Part shown: positions 8,490-16,514 of the stretch, one piece after another
Layout: each line of letters starts with the position of its first letter
Numbering within the stretch: the stretch's first letter is position 1
The notes under the pieces: generated by a model
The model's input: only the letters and a program-made list of their open reading frames with translations
What the model was told of the DNA's origin: nothing
The model's database searches: none
DNA from: Opitutia bacterium
GTDB lineage: Bacteria; Verrucomicrobiota; Verrucomicrobiia; Opitutales; Opitutaceae
DNA: 47,318 nt
Assembly: GCA_003142615.1 (NCBI GenBank)
Contig: PLMW01000009.1
Coordinates: 32,501-79,818 of the forward strand
Direction of reading: 5' to 3'
Translations under genes and position numbers: made by a program

Positions 8490-9479
8490 CTAGCGTCCCA
8501 GGCTTTTTTGCATCGCTTCGGGATAACGCGTGCCGGTCGCGGCGCCGGGAGGGAAGAAGCCATTGATTTTCTTCACCTCGGCGGGCGTCAGCGCGAGGTC
8601 GAGCGCGCCAAGGTTTTCGTCGAAATACGCGCGGCGTTTGGTGCCGGGGATGGGCACGATGTCCTCGCCCTGCGCGAGCACCCAGGCGAGCGCGAGCTGG
8701 GCGGGCCGGCAGCCCTTCTGCGCGGCCAGTAGTTCGATGCGGCGGACGAGGTCCAGATTCCGCTGGAAGTTCTCCCCCTGAAACCGCGGCGTGTGCGGAC
8801 GATAATCGTCCGGCGCAAAATCCTCGATGCGCTTGATCCGGCCGGTCAGGAAGCCGCGGCCGAGCGGACTGTAGGCCACGAAGCCGATGCCGAGTTCGCG
8901 ACAGGCCGCCAGCACGCCCTCCTCGGGATCACGCGTCCATAGCGAATACTCTGATTGCAGCGCCGTGAGGGGATGCACGGCGTGGGCGCGCCGCAGCGTC
9001 GCGGCGCCCGCCTCGGACAATCCGATGCAGCGAACCTTGCCTGCGCGGACGAGGTCGGCCATCGCGCCGACCGTTTCTTCAATGGGGGTGGCCGGATCCA
9101 CACGGTGCTGGTAATAGAGGTCGATCACGTCCACGCCGAGCCGGCACAGGCTCGCCTCGCAGGCGGCGCGCACATATTCGGGGCGGCCGTTGATGCCGCG
9201 GACATTGGGATCGTTCTCCGCGCGCATGATGCCGAACTTGGTCGCCAGAAAAACCTCGTGGCGGCGGCCGCGGATGGCCCGGCCGACGAGCTCCTCATTG
9301 CGGCCGTAGCCATACATGTCGGCGGTGTCGAGGAAGGTGACGCCCCGGTCAAGGGCATGGTGAATCGTGGCGACGGCCTCCGCCTCGTCGCGATGGCCGT
9401 AAAAATCGGACATGCCCATGCAGCCGAGCCCGATCATCGACACCACCGGTCCGCCGGCCCCGAGTTTGCGCTGTTTCAT
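8490..9479 (-). CDS. Aldo/keto reductase
   Basis: This cytoplasmic NADPH-dependent oxidoreductase has 329 aa and a TIM-barrel fold. The catalytic tetrad of the AKR superfamily is complete: Asp51 and Tyr56 in [10 protein letters not shown], Lys81 in ATKFG, His125 in YYQHRVD. The C-terminal cofactor region IVPIPGTKR is present. The overall pattern (GLGCMGMS near the start, [10 protein letters not shown] in the middle) matches AKR13/YakC-like reductases, which act on varied aldehydes and ketones; the real substrate cannot be told. The ATG at 9479 ([19 protein letters not shown]) is the family start; the frame is open far upstream but only as antisense of trpB2. It is divergent from trpB2 across 120 bases. 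Confidence 0.92.
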   Translation of the reverse strand: MKQRKLGAGGPVVSMIGLGCMGMSDFYGHRDEAEAVATIHHALDRGVTFLDTADMYGYGRNEELVGRAIRGRRHEVFLATKFGIMRAENDPNVRGINGRPEYVRAACEASLCRLGVDVIDLYYQHRVDPATPIEETVGAMADLVRAGKVRCIGLSEAGAATLRRAHAVHPLTALQSEYSLWTRDPEEGVLAACRELGIGFVAYSPLGRGFLTGRIKRIEDFAPDDYRPHTPRFQGENFQRNLDLVRRIELLAAQKGCRPAQLALAWVLAQGEDIVPIPGTKRRAYFDENLGALDLALTPAEVKKINGFFPPGAATGTRYPEAMQKSLGR

Positions 9480-9599
9480 GCAGACGAGGATAGCGAGTCG
9501 GCGGCGAAAGTAAACCGGGGGAGACGATTCGGCATGCGCATGCGTTGTTTCGAAAAAAGATGGCCTCCGCCGGCGTGTTCGCCTAGCCATGGGGCCTTT

Positions 9600-10943
9600 A
9601 TGGACAAGGAACGCGTCGATCTGCCCCTCAACGAAATCCCGGCGTCTTGGTACAATGTCCTCGCCGACCTGCCCAAGCCGCTCCCGCCTCCACTGCATCC
9701 CGGCACCGGCCAGCCGCTCGTGGCGGCTGATCTCGCCCCGATTTTCCCGATGGCCCTCATCGAGCAGGAAATGAGCCCCGAGCGCTGGATCCCCATTCCC
9801 GAGGAAGTCCGCGCGCTCTACAAGATCTGGCGCCCCACGCCGCTGATCCGCGCCGTGCGCCTCGAGAAGGCGCTGAAGACTTCCTGCCGGATTTATTTCA
9901 AGAACGAAAGTGTGAGCCCCGCCGGCAGCCACAAGCTCAACACCGCCCTCGCCCAGGCTTATTACAACAAGCTCGCCGGGGTGCGCCGCCTTTGCACCGA
10001 GACCGGCGCCGGCCAGTGGGGCTCCGCCCTCGCCTTTGCCACCCAGGTCTTCGGCCTCGAGTGCACCATCTACATGGTGAAGTCGAGCTATCGCCAGAAG
10101 CCCTACCGCCGCTCGCTCATGCATATCTGGGGCGGCAAGGTCTACGCCTCACCCTCCCGGCATACGAAGTCCGGCCGCGCCGTCCTGGCCGCCGATCCCA
10201 AGTCGCCCGGCAGCCTCGGCATCGCCATCTCCGAGGCCGTGGAGGACGCCGCCACGCACGACGACGCCAAATACTCCCTCGGCAGCGTGCTCAACCACGT
10301 CATCCTGCACCAGAGCGTCATCGGCCTGGAGACCAAGCGCCAGCTCGAGCTCATCGGCGAAAGGCCCGACGTGCTCATCGGCTGCGTGGGCGGTGGCAGC
10401 AATTTCGGCGGTTTCAGCCTGCCGTTCCTGCCCGACAAGCTGAGCCGTCCCGATCTGCGCCTCATCGCCGTCGAACCCTCCGCCTGCCCGTCACTGACCA
10501 AGGGGGTCTACGCGTACGATTACGGCGACACCGCCAAGCTCGCGCCGATCGTCAAGATGTACACCCTCGGGCACACCTTCGTCCCGGAGGGCATTCACGC
10601 CGGCGGCCTGCGCTACCACGGCACCGCCCCGATCGTCGCCCACCTTGCCAATCTCAAGATCATCGAGGCGAAGGCCTACACCCAGAACGCCGTGTTCGAA
10701 GGCGCGCTGCAGTTTGCGCGCACCGAGGGCTTCATCCCGGCGCCCGAGACGGCGCACGCGATCCGGGCCGCGATCGACGAGGCGCGCAAGGATGACGGCA
10801 AGTGCATCGTCTTTAATTACAGCGGCCACGGCCACTTCGACATGTCGGCGTATGACGACCATCTCGCCGGCAAGCTCGAGGACTACGAGCATCCCGAGGA
10901 GAAGATCGCCGAAGCCCTGCAGCACCTGCCCAAAGTCGGCTGA
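9600..10943 (+). CDS. trpB: Tryptophan synthase beta chain, TrpB2 type
   Basis: This PLP enzyme condenses indole with serine to give tryptophan. At 447 aa it is about 50 residues longer than TrpB1, and its N-terminus ([20 protein letters not shown]) is the TrpB2 signature. The PLP lysine is Lys112 in SPAGSHKLN; the phosphate-binding Gly loop is [10 protein letters not shown]. The C-terminus with [10 protein letters not shown] also matches TrpB2. No trpA or other trp gene adjoins. Known TrpB2 enzymes work without TrpA, probably salvaging free indole or using phosphoserine. The ATG at 9600 follows directly on a divergent promoter gap; a longer open frame upstream is only the antisense of the aldo/keto reductase. 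Confidence 0.93.
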   Translation: MDKERVDLPLNEIPASWYNVLADLPKPLPPPLHPGTGQPLVAADLAPIFPMALIEQEMSPERWIPIPEEVRALYKIWRPTPLIRAVRLEKALKTSCRIYFKNESVSPAGSHKLNTALAQAYYNKLAGVRRLCTETGAGQWGSALAFATQVFGLECTIYMVKSSYRQKPYRRSLMHIWGGKVYASPSRHTKSGRAVLAADPKSPGSLGIAISEAVEDAATHDDAKYSLGSVLNHVILHQSVIGLETKRQLELIGERPDVLIGCVGGGSNFGGFSLPFLPDKLSRPDLRLIAVEPSACPSLTKGVYAYDYGDTAKLAPIVKMYTLGHTFVPEGIHAGGLRYHGTAPIVAHLANLKIIEAKAYTQNAVFEGALQFARTEGFIPAPETAHAIRAAIDEARKDDGKCIVFNYSGHGHFDMSAYDDHLAGKLEDYEHPEEKIAEALQHLPKVG

Positions 10944-11134
10944 GCCCAGTTCGTAGTCGGGGACAGCCATATGCCGTGGAGCGCGTGGCGGAGTATCGGC
11001 CCCCCAAGTGCGGGGCCTCGGTAGTCCCTGACGCGCTCGAACCGCTTGAGAACAAGCAGTTCCACCCTCCGAAAGCGCCGGCTGATTTGAAGACGCGCCC
11101 GGTGTGTGTTCCTTGTGAGACCATCATTCCGCCC

Positions 11135-11935
11135 ATGAAAACCTCCCTTGTGCTCTTCCTCCTCACCGCTGCGGTCGCCTTCGGCCAGCCGGCGGTGAAA
11201 TCGCGTCTGGAAAACTCCCCCCGCCATCTTGAATGGGTGAAGGTGAAATCCGGCAGCCGCGAGATCGCCTGCTTCATCGCGTATCCCGAGGTGAAGGACA
11301 AGGCCCCGGCCGTCGTGGTGATCCACGAGATCTTCGGCTTGAGCGATTGGGCGCGCAGCGTGACCGACCAGCTGGCCGAGCATGGCTGCATCGCCATCGC
11401 CCCCGACCTGCTCTCCGGCATGGCGCCGGGCGGCGGCGGCACCAGCGAATTTGGCGGCCGCGACGCCGTGACCAAGGCCGTCATGTCGCTGTCGCCCGAC
11501 CAGGTGACTGCGGACCTGAACGCGGTGGCCGACTACGTGGCCAGGCTGCCCGCTTGCAACGGCAGGGTCTCGGTGGGCGGCTTCTGCTGGGGCGGCAGCC
11601 AGGCGTTCCGTTATGCGACCAATAATCCGCACCTGCGGGCCGCGTTTGTGTTTTACGGCACCGGTCCGGAACGGCCGGAGGACATCGCCCGCATCAACTG
11701 CCCGATCTATGGTTTTTACGGCGGCAACGACGCGCGGGTCAGTGCCACCGTCCCGGGGACCACGCAGCTCATGCAGACGGCCATCAAAACCTACGAGCCG
11801 GTCAGCTACGAAGGTGCCGGCCACGGCTTCATGCGCGCCGGCGAAGAGAACAATGCTTCTCCAGCCAACCAGCAGGCCATGGCCGAGGGCTGGAAACGCT
11901 GGCTCGGGCTGCTGGCCAGGGCCAACGGAGGCTGA
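11135..11935 (+). CDS. Exported dienelactone hydrolase family protein
   Basis: This 266-aa alpha/beta hydrolase has a cleavable signal peptide (MKTSLVLFLLTAAVAFGQP), so it is probably periplasmic. The dienelactone-hydrolase triad is complete: Cys151 in GGFCWGGS, Asp199 in YGGNDARV, His230 in GAGHGF. The conserved VVIHEIFGL lies at the oxyanion side. Cytoplasmic family members open dienelactones in chloroaromatic degradation; exported versions usually have unknown ester or lactone substrates. A longer frame to 10976 exists, but the ATG at 11135 gives the signal peptide directly. It is convergent with the next gene, with only three bases between the stop codons. Confidence 0.9.
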   Translation: MKTSLVLFLLTAAVAFGQPAVKSRLENSPRHLEWVKVKSGSREIACFIAYPEVKDKAPAVVVIHEIFGLSDWARSVTDQLAEHGCIAIAPDLLSGMAPGGGGTSEFGGRDAVTKAVMSLSPDQVTADLNAVADYVARLPACNGRVSVGGFCWGGSQAFRYATNNPHLRAAFVFYGTGPERPEDIARINCPIYGFYGGNDARVSATVPGTTQLMQTAIKTYEPVSYEGAGHGFMRAGEENNASPANQQAMAEGWKRWLGLLARANGG

Positions 11936-11938
11936 CCC

Positions 11939-12439
11939 TCACTCCGCGCCTTCGGCGCTCCGGCGTGAACCGCTTTTCGTTTCGCGCAGGGGGGCGAGGT
12001 CGGGATCAGTAGCCGCAGCTTCCTTGAAGGTTTTGTCGAGTGCGATCGCCTGGTCGACCCGGCGGCGCGCCTCGACGAGGTCGCCGCGCTGGCAGGCGTA
12101 GCAGCCAAGATTGAACTGGATGGCGGCCTCCTGCGGATGTGTGCGTTCCGCCTCGAGGAGAATCGCCTCTGCCGCCTTGAGCGACCGGCTCCGCCGGGTG
12201 GCGTAGGCCCAGGTGATCCACCAGCCGCTTTCCGCGGGCTGGCGCAGCACCAGTTTGCGGGCGACATCCACCAGCGGCGGCCATTTCGCCTGTTCCTGCA
12301 GCACGAGGGCGCGCAGCACCAGCACCTCGGTTTGCTGCGCCGCCTCGGCGGGCACGCGGTCGAGTTCGACCCCGGCCTCCTCGACCATGCCGAGGCCAAG
12401 ATAGCCGCGGGCCTGCGAAAGCCGCCATTTGAGCTCCAT
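11939..12439 (-). CDS. TPR-repeat protein, 166 aa
   Basis: This small soluble protein is built almost wholly of TPR-like helix pairs (for example MELKWRLSQARGYLGLGMVE, then AAEAILLEAERTHPQEAAIQ and FNLGCYACQRGDLVEARRR). It has no signal peptide, membrane segment or catalytic domain, so it is a likely scaffold or interaction protein of unknown partner. The ATG at 12439 is preferred to a TTG at 12460. Its stop nearly touches the convergent hydrolase stop, so the two transcripts probably overlap. Its strand and order follow the DsbA-like, msrB and VOC genes, but 130 bases separate it from the nearest. Confidence 0.78.
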   Translation of the reverse strand: MELKWRLSQARGYLGLGMVEEAGVELDRVPAEAAQQTEVLVLRALVLQEQAKWPPLVDVARKLVLRQPAESGWWITWAYATRRSRSLKAAEAILLEAERTHPQEAAIQFNLGCYACQRGDLVEARRRVDQAIALDKTFKEAAATDPDLAPLRETKSGSRRSAEGAE

Positions 12440-12569
12440 GCTGCCAGACAGGATAGGCAACAGTCAGTGGCGTTCAAGTCATGCCGCTATTGTTCCCGCA
12501 ACCGATCAAATCTTTCCACGCCGCGAAGGCATGGTTTCCCGGAAGAGGCGCAAATGGACAACGGGTGCC

Positions 12570-13235
12570 CTATTCCGGCGGCGGTTTGCCGAAGTGGGCG
12601 GCGTGGGTGGCGTAGGCGGCGGTGTCGGCGAGCATGGCCTCGATCGCCGCGGCCAGCGGCTCGGCGCGGACAAGACCGGAGAACACCGCCTTGTCGCCGA
12701 TCGCATCCGTCAGCACGAACGCGGGACGTTGCGAGATCTGGTGGGCGTGAAACTCGGCCGTGGAGGCGTCGACGCGGGCCTTCACCTCGGGGGACTCGGC
12801 ACCGGCGCGGAGTTTTGCCGGATCGAGGCCGGTGGCCGCGGCGGCCACTGCGACCGCCTCGGTCATGCCGCCGATTTTGCGGCCTTCGCGCGTGCCGGCA
12901 TGCGTCAGCGCGAGGCGAAGTCGGTCGTCGGTGAAGCCGAAGTCCCGGCCGGCCTCGGCCACGAGGTTGGGCGCGAGGTAGCGGCCTTTGCGTTTGGGCT
13001 CGAGCCAGCCCGAATGGAGCATGTAGGGCGAGCGCATGATCGTGCCGCTGCGGCGGTAGAACCAGTCGCACTGCGCGCGCGACAGCGGAAAGTCGCCGGG
13101 ATTCATGAGCGCGATCCTCCACTCGAACTGCACGCGGCCGGCGTAGCGCGCCTTGAGCTCGGCCCACGCCGGTTCGGCCCAATGGCACCAGGAGGAAAGG
13201 ATTTCGAGATAGTAGGTGAGGGTGACGTCAGCCAT
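12570..13235 (-). CDS. DsbA / GST-kappa family thioredoxin-fold protein
   Basis: This 221-aa protein has the DsbA-type fold: an N-terminal thioredoxin strand (TLTYYLEILSSWCHW), a large helical insert and a C-terminal thioredoxin part with the cis-Pro (ISQRPAFVL). FrnE-like oxidoreductases have CPWC where this protein has SSWC, so the usual nucleophilic Cys is Ser. That is closer to GST-kappa and 2-hydroxychromene-2-carboxylate isomerases, which use a Ser near the first helix. Disulfide isomerisation is therefore unlikely; glutathione-linked or isomerase activity is possible. No signal peptide, so cytoplasmic. It lies 99 bases downstream of msrB on the same strand. Confidence 0.82.
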   Translation of the reverse strand: MADVTLTYYLEILSSWCHWAEPAWAELKARYAGRVQFEWRIALMNPGDFPLSRAQCDWFYRRSGTIMRSPYMLHSGWLEPKRKGRYLAPNLVAEAGRDFGFTDDRLRLALTHAGTREGRKIGGMTEAVAVAAAATGLDPAKLRAGAESPEVKARVDASTAEFHAHQISQRPAFVLTDAIGDKAVFSGLVRAEPLAAAIEAMLADTAAYATHAAHFGKPPPE

Positions 13236-13334
13236 GCGGGAAGGCTCGGCGAATGATCAGCCAACGTCAACCGGCGGGTGGGTCATCGCCGGCATCGTGA
13301 CCGGTCCTGCCGGGCGGGACCTTCCACCCGGCCG

Positions 13335-13964
13335 TCATTTCGCGGCCAGCGCGCTGTTTTTAAGAACCCACGCGTCGTACTCCTTGCGCGGCATGAAACG
13401 CAGCGAGGCGGAGTTGATGCAGTAGCGCAGACCGGTGGGGGCCGGGCCATCGTTGAACACATGGCCGAGATGGGCGCCGTCGACCATGCAATGCACCTCC
13501 GTGCGGACCATCCCGTAGCTGGAATCCGTGTCCTCGGTGATGAATTTCGGCTCGATCGGTTTGGTGAAGCTCGGCCAGCCCGTGCCGCTGTCGAACTTGT
13601 CCCGGCTGTCGAACAGCGGCGTGTCGCTGCAGACGGAAAAATAGACGCCGTCCTCGTGGTTGTACCAATAGACGTTGTGGAAGGCCGGCTCGGTGCCCTG
13701 CTGGCGGGCGACATGGTATTGCTCGGGGGTGAGCCGCGCGCGCCACTCGGCATCGGTGTGCTTCACCCGGGCCTGGCTCATGTCGATGACAACGTTGGAG
13801 GGCAGGCCGCACGCGGATTTTTCACCGGTGACCGCGCAGGCGGCGCCCGCTGGAGAATCGGAAGGTTTCATGGTGGAATCGGCGCCGCCGGCGCGCGCGG
13901 ACATCCCGGCCGCGAGGGCAGCCAGGATGGCGAGGGTGGAGTAAAAGGCGGTGGAACGGCGCAT
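13335..13964 (-). CDS. msrB: Exported peptide-methionine (R)-S-oxide reductase
   Basis: This enzyme reduces methionine-R-sulfoxide in damaged proteins. The catalytic Cys182 lies in [11 protein letters not shown], and [10 protein letters not shown] and [10 protein letters not shown] complete the active site. A signal peptide (residues 1-26, ending SARAGG) sends it to the periplasm, followed by a linker with Cys43 and Cys52. Zinc-binding MsrBs carry two CxxC pairs; here the first pair is reduced to VCSD and the second is missing (VDGAHLG), so no zinc site is expected. The TTG six bases upstream is less likely than the ATG at 13964. It sits between the VOC and DsbA-like genes on the same strand. 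Confidence 0.93.
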   Translation of the reverse strand: MRRSTAFYSTLAILAALAAGMSARAGGADSTMKPSDSPAGAACAVTGEKSACGLPSNVVIDMSQARVKHTDAEWRARLTPEQYHVARQQGTEPAFHNVYWYNHEDGVYFSVCSDTPLFDSRDKFDSGTGWPSFTKPIEPKFITEDTDSSYGMVRTEVHCMVDGAHLGHVFNDGPAPTGLRYCINSASLRFMPRKEYDAWVLKNSALAAK

Positions 13965-14069
13965 GATCAAAGGGAAACCGGGCAGGAAGGAATGACAAAC
14001 GGCGGGAGCATTTTGCTCCGCGCACGAAGGTGGGAGCGCCGGCCGGCAGGGTTTATCCCCGCGGAGTGC

Positions 14070-14444
14070 TCAGCGCTGCGGCCCGGCGTGCTTGCGATGC
14101 AACACCAGATGGTTGCCATCGGGATCCTCGAAGCGCGCGAACTTGCACACGCCGGAGTCGATCGGCTCCAGCGGGAACTTCACCCCCTGCGCCTTGAGGT
14201 GGGCGACGGTTTCGTCGAACTGCTCCGTCTCCAGGGCGACGGCGCCGGCCTTGGCGCCGGGTTGCGCGCCCTGCATGATGCTGGAAAGCGCGAGGGTGGA
14301 ACTGCCGACATCATACTCGACCCATTTGTCCTCCCACGAATGGCCCTCGGTGAGGCCTAGGACGCCGCCATAGAACGCCCGGGCCCGGGCCATGTCGCGG
14401 ACCGGATAGACGAAAAACGGGATGCCGGTGAACGTCGGTTGCAT
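14070..14444 (-). CDS. VOC (glyoxalase/bleomycin-resistance) family protein
   Basis: This 124-aa single-domain protein has two beta-alpha-beta-beta-beta halves of the vicinal-oxygen-chelate fold. The first begins [20 protein letters not shown]; the second ends [16 protein letters not shown], with the usual metal-ligand Glu position. It probably acts as a dimer. Reaction unknown: glyoxalase, dioxygenase or drug-binding are all possible. The ATG at 14444 places the first strand at the N-terminus; in-frame codons further upstream overlap the parE promoter region. Divergent from parE. Confidence 0.85.
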   Translation of the reverse strand: MQPTFTGIPFFVYPVRDMARARAFYGGVLGLTEGHSWEDKWVEYDVGSSTLALSSIMQGAQPGAKAGAVALETEQFDETVAHLKAQGVKFPLEPIDSGVCKFARFEDPDGNHLVLHRKHAGPQR

Positions 14445-14562
14445 GCGACCAGATTGCGGCAACTGTATCATGGCGTCAGCATCGGATTTGAATGCCAGGC
14501 GGCCCGGATTGCGCTTGTCACCGCCTGCGGCCCGCCCTCTGTTTTTTACCGCACCCGACCCC

Positions 14563-16419
14563 ATGGCCAATCACAACTACACCGAAGCCAGCATCAAGAC
14601 CCTGTCCTCGACGGAGCACATCCGGCTGCGCCCGGGCATGTATATCGGCCGCCTCGGCAACGGCAGCCACGCTGAGGACGGCATCTATGTGCTGCTCAAG
14701 GAGACCATCGACAACTCCGTCGACGAGTTCACGATGGGCTACGGAAAAAAGATCGAGGTCGAGCTCACCGACCGCACCCTGCGCGTGCGCGACTACGGCC
14801 GCGGCATTCCGCTCGGCAAGGTCCTCGAATGCGTGTCGGTCATCAACACCGGCGCAAAGTACGACTCCGAGACCTTCAAGAAGGCCGTCGGCCTCAACGG
14901 CATCGGTCAGAAGGCCGTCAACGCGCTCGCCGCCACCTATCGGGCGCAGGCCGTGCGCGACGGACAGACCAAGATCGTCGAGTTCTCCCGGGGGGAATTG
15001 AAGAAGGACCACCGGGTGGCGAAGACCGCCGAGCGCAACGGCACCCTGGTCGAGTTCACGCCCGACGGGGAGCTGTTCGGCGCGGACTTCAAGTTCCATC
15101 CTGAGTTCATCGAGGATCTCCTCTGGAAGTATGCCTTCCTCAACCGCGGCCTCACGCTCACGTTCAACGGCCGGCCGTTCAAGTCCGAGCACGGCCTGAA
15201 GGACCTGCTCGAGAAGAACCTCAGCGGCGAGATCCTCTATCCGATCATCCACCTCGAGGCGGAGGACATCGAGATCGCGTTCACGCACGGCTCGCACTAC
15301 GGCGAGGAGTACTACTCGTTCGTCAACGGCCAGCACACCACGATGGGCGGCACGCACCAGCAGGCGTTCCGCGAGGCCGTTGTCGAGGTGCTGCGCAACT
15401 TCTACAAGAAGGATTACGACGCGGCCGACGTGCGGCAGTCGATCGTCGCCGCCGTCTCGATCCGCGTGATCGAGCCGGTTTTCGAGTCGCAGACCAAGAC
15501 CAGGCTCGGCTCCGCCGACCTGGGCCCCGGTGGCCCGCCGATCCGCCAGTTCCTCGGCACGTTCATCCAGCAGCAGCTCGACGCCTGGCTGCACCGCAAC
15601 CGCGAGACCGCCGACGCGCTCAAGCGCAAGCTCGAGGAGAACGAGCGCGAGCGCAAGGAGCTGGCCGGCATCCGCGGCCTCGCCCGCGAGCGCGCGAAAA
15701 AAGCCTCGCTGCACAACCGCAAGCTCCGCGACTGCCGCCTGCACCTCGGCGACCGCGTTCCTGCTGGCCAGCAGAACGCCGAGGAAAGCACGCTGTTCAT
15801 TGTCGAGGGCGACTCCGCCGCCGGCTCGCTCACCGCCTGCCGCGACGTGCAGACCCAGGCCGTCTTCGCCCTCAAGGGCAAACCGCTCAACACCTACGGG
15901 CTGTCCAAGAAGGTCATCTACGAGAACGAGGAGTTCCACCTCCTGCAGTCGGCGCTCAACATCGAGGAGGGGCTCGACGGCCTGCGCTACGCGCGCATCG
16001 TCATCGCCACCGACGCCGACGTGGACGGCATGCACATCCGGCTGCTGCTGATCTCGTTTTTCCTGCAGTATTTCCCCGAACTCATCGCCGGCGGCCACCT
16101 CTACATCCTGGAGACGCCGCTTTTCCGGGTGCGCACCCGGAAGGAGACAAGCTACTGCTTCTCCGAAACGGAAAAGCAGGCCGCGGCCGCCCGGCTCGGC
16201 CCCGGCGCGGAAATCACGCGCTTCAAGGGCCTCGGCGAGGTCTCCGCGGGCGAGTTCAAGGATTTCATCGGCGAGGGCATGCGCCTCGAGCCGGTGACCC
16301 TCGCGCACCTGCACGACAGCGACGAGCTGCTCTCCTTCTACATGGGCAAGAACACCCCCGAGCGCCAGGAATTCATCATCGGCAACCTCAAGGTCGAAAA
16401 GGACCTCATCAAAGCCTGA
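14563..16419 (+). CDS. parE: DNA topoisomerase IV subunit B
   Basis: This 618-aa ATPase subunit of a type IIA topoisomerase decatenates and relaxes DNA together with ParC, the next gene. The GHKL ATPase has [10 protein letters not shown] (Asn51 for Mg-ATP), RDYGRGIP and the glycine lid VGLNGIG (109-115), a ParE-like form common in Bacteroidota and relatives. TOPRIM motifs are VEGDSAAGS (about residue 414) and DADVDG (about 484). The C-terminal region with [12 protein letters not shown] completes the subunit. GyrB usually has GGLHGVG in the lid, so ParE is preferred, and the linked ParC supports it. The ATG at 14563 gives [10 protein letters not shown]; a longer open frame upstream is not conserved-looking. 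Confidence 0.93.
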   Translation: MANHNYTEASIKTLSSTEHIRLRPGMYIGRLGNGSHAEDGIYVLLKETIDNSVDEFTMGYGKKIEVELTDRTLRVRDYGRGIPLGKVLECVSVINTGAKYDSETFKKAVGLNGIGQKAVNALAATYRAQAVRDGQTKIVEFSRGELKKDHRVAKTAERNGTLVEFTPDGELFGADFKFHPEFIEDLLWKYAFLNRGLTLTFNGRPFKSEHGLKDLLEKNLSGEILYPIIHLEAEDIEIAFTHGSHYGEEYYSFVNGQHTTMGGTHQQAFREAVVEVLRNFYKKDYDAADVRQSIVAAVSIRVIEPVFESQTKTRLGSADLGPGGPPIRQFLGTFIQQQLDAWLHRNRETADALKRKLEENERERKELAGIRGLARERAKKASLHNRKLRDCRLHLGDRVPAGQQNAEESTLFIVEGDSAAGSLTACRDVQTQAVFALKGKPLNTYGLSKKVIYENEEFHLLQSALNIEEGLDGLRYARIVIATDADVDGMHIRLLLISFFLQYFPELIAGGHLYILETPLFRVRTRKETSYCFSETEKQAAAARLGPGAEITRFKGLGEVSAGEFKDFIGEGMRLEPVTLAHLHDSDELLSFYMGKNTPERQEFIIGNLKVEKDLIKA

Positions 16420-16428
16420 AGCATTCAA

Positions 16429-16494
16429 CCGCTAATGCCCGCTGATCATCGCTGATGGCTTCGGAAATCAGCGGCCATGAACACAGATTAGCGG
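16429..16494. repeat. Nested inverted repeat between parE and parC
   Basis: Outer arms CCGCTAAT (16429-16436) and ATTAGCGG (16487-16494) enclose inner arms CGCTGAT (16450-16456) and ATCAGCG (16467-16473); a second CGCTGAT lies at 16440-16446. Both pairs are perfect. There is no U tract, so it is not an obvious terminator. The wording resembles the dispersed intergenic repeats at 34.6-35.7 kb. Confidence 0.7.
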
Positions 16495-16514
16495 CCCCCC
16501 CAATCCTTTCCTCG

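Noticed and set aside
10990-11015. GGCCCC/GGGGCC hairpin after trpB
   Set aside because: Only six base pairs and no T tract, so it is too weak to call a terminator.
14518-16428. Long open frame (about 636 codons) on the minus strand opposite parE
   Set aside because: It is the mirror of a high-GC real gene: composition is Glu/Val/Leu/Arg-rich without domains, and parE on the plus strand is unmistakable. The same holds for antisense frames over parC (16680-18509), gpmI (40509-42311), aspS (44295-45917) and the nucleoside ATPase (25843-27423).
16455-16514. Upstream ATG in frame with parC
   Set aside because: The added 20 residues are encoded by the intergenic palindrome and resemble no ParC N-terminus.
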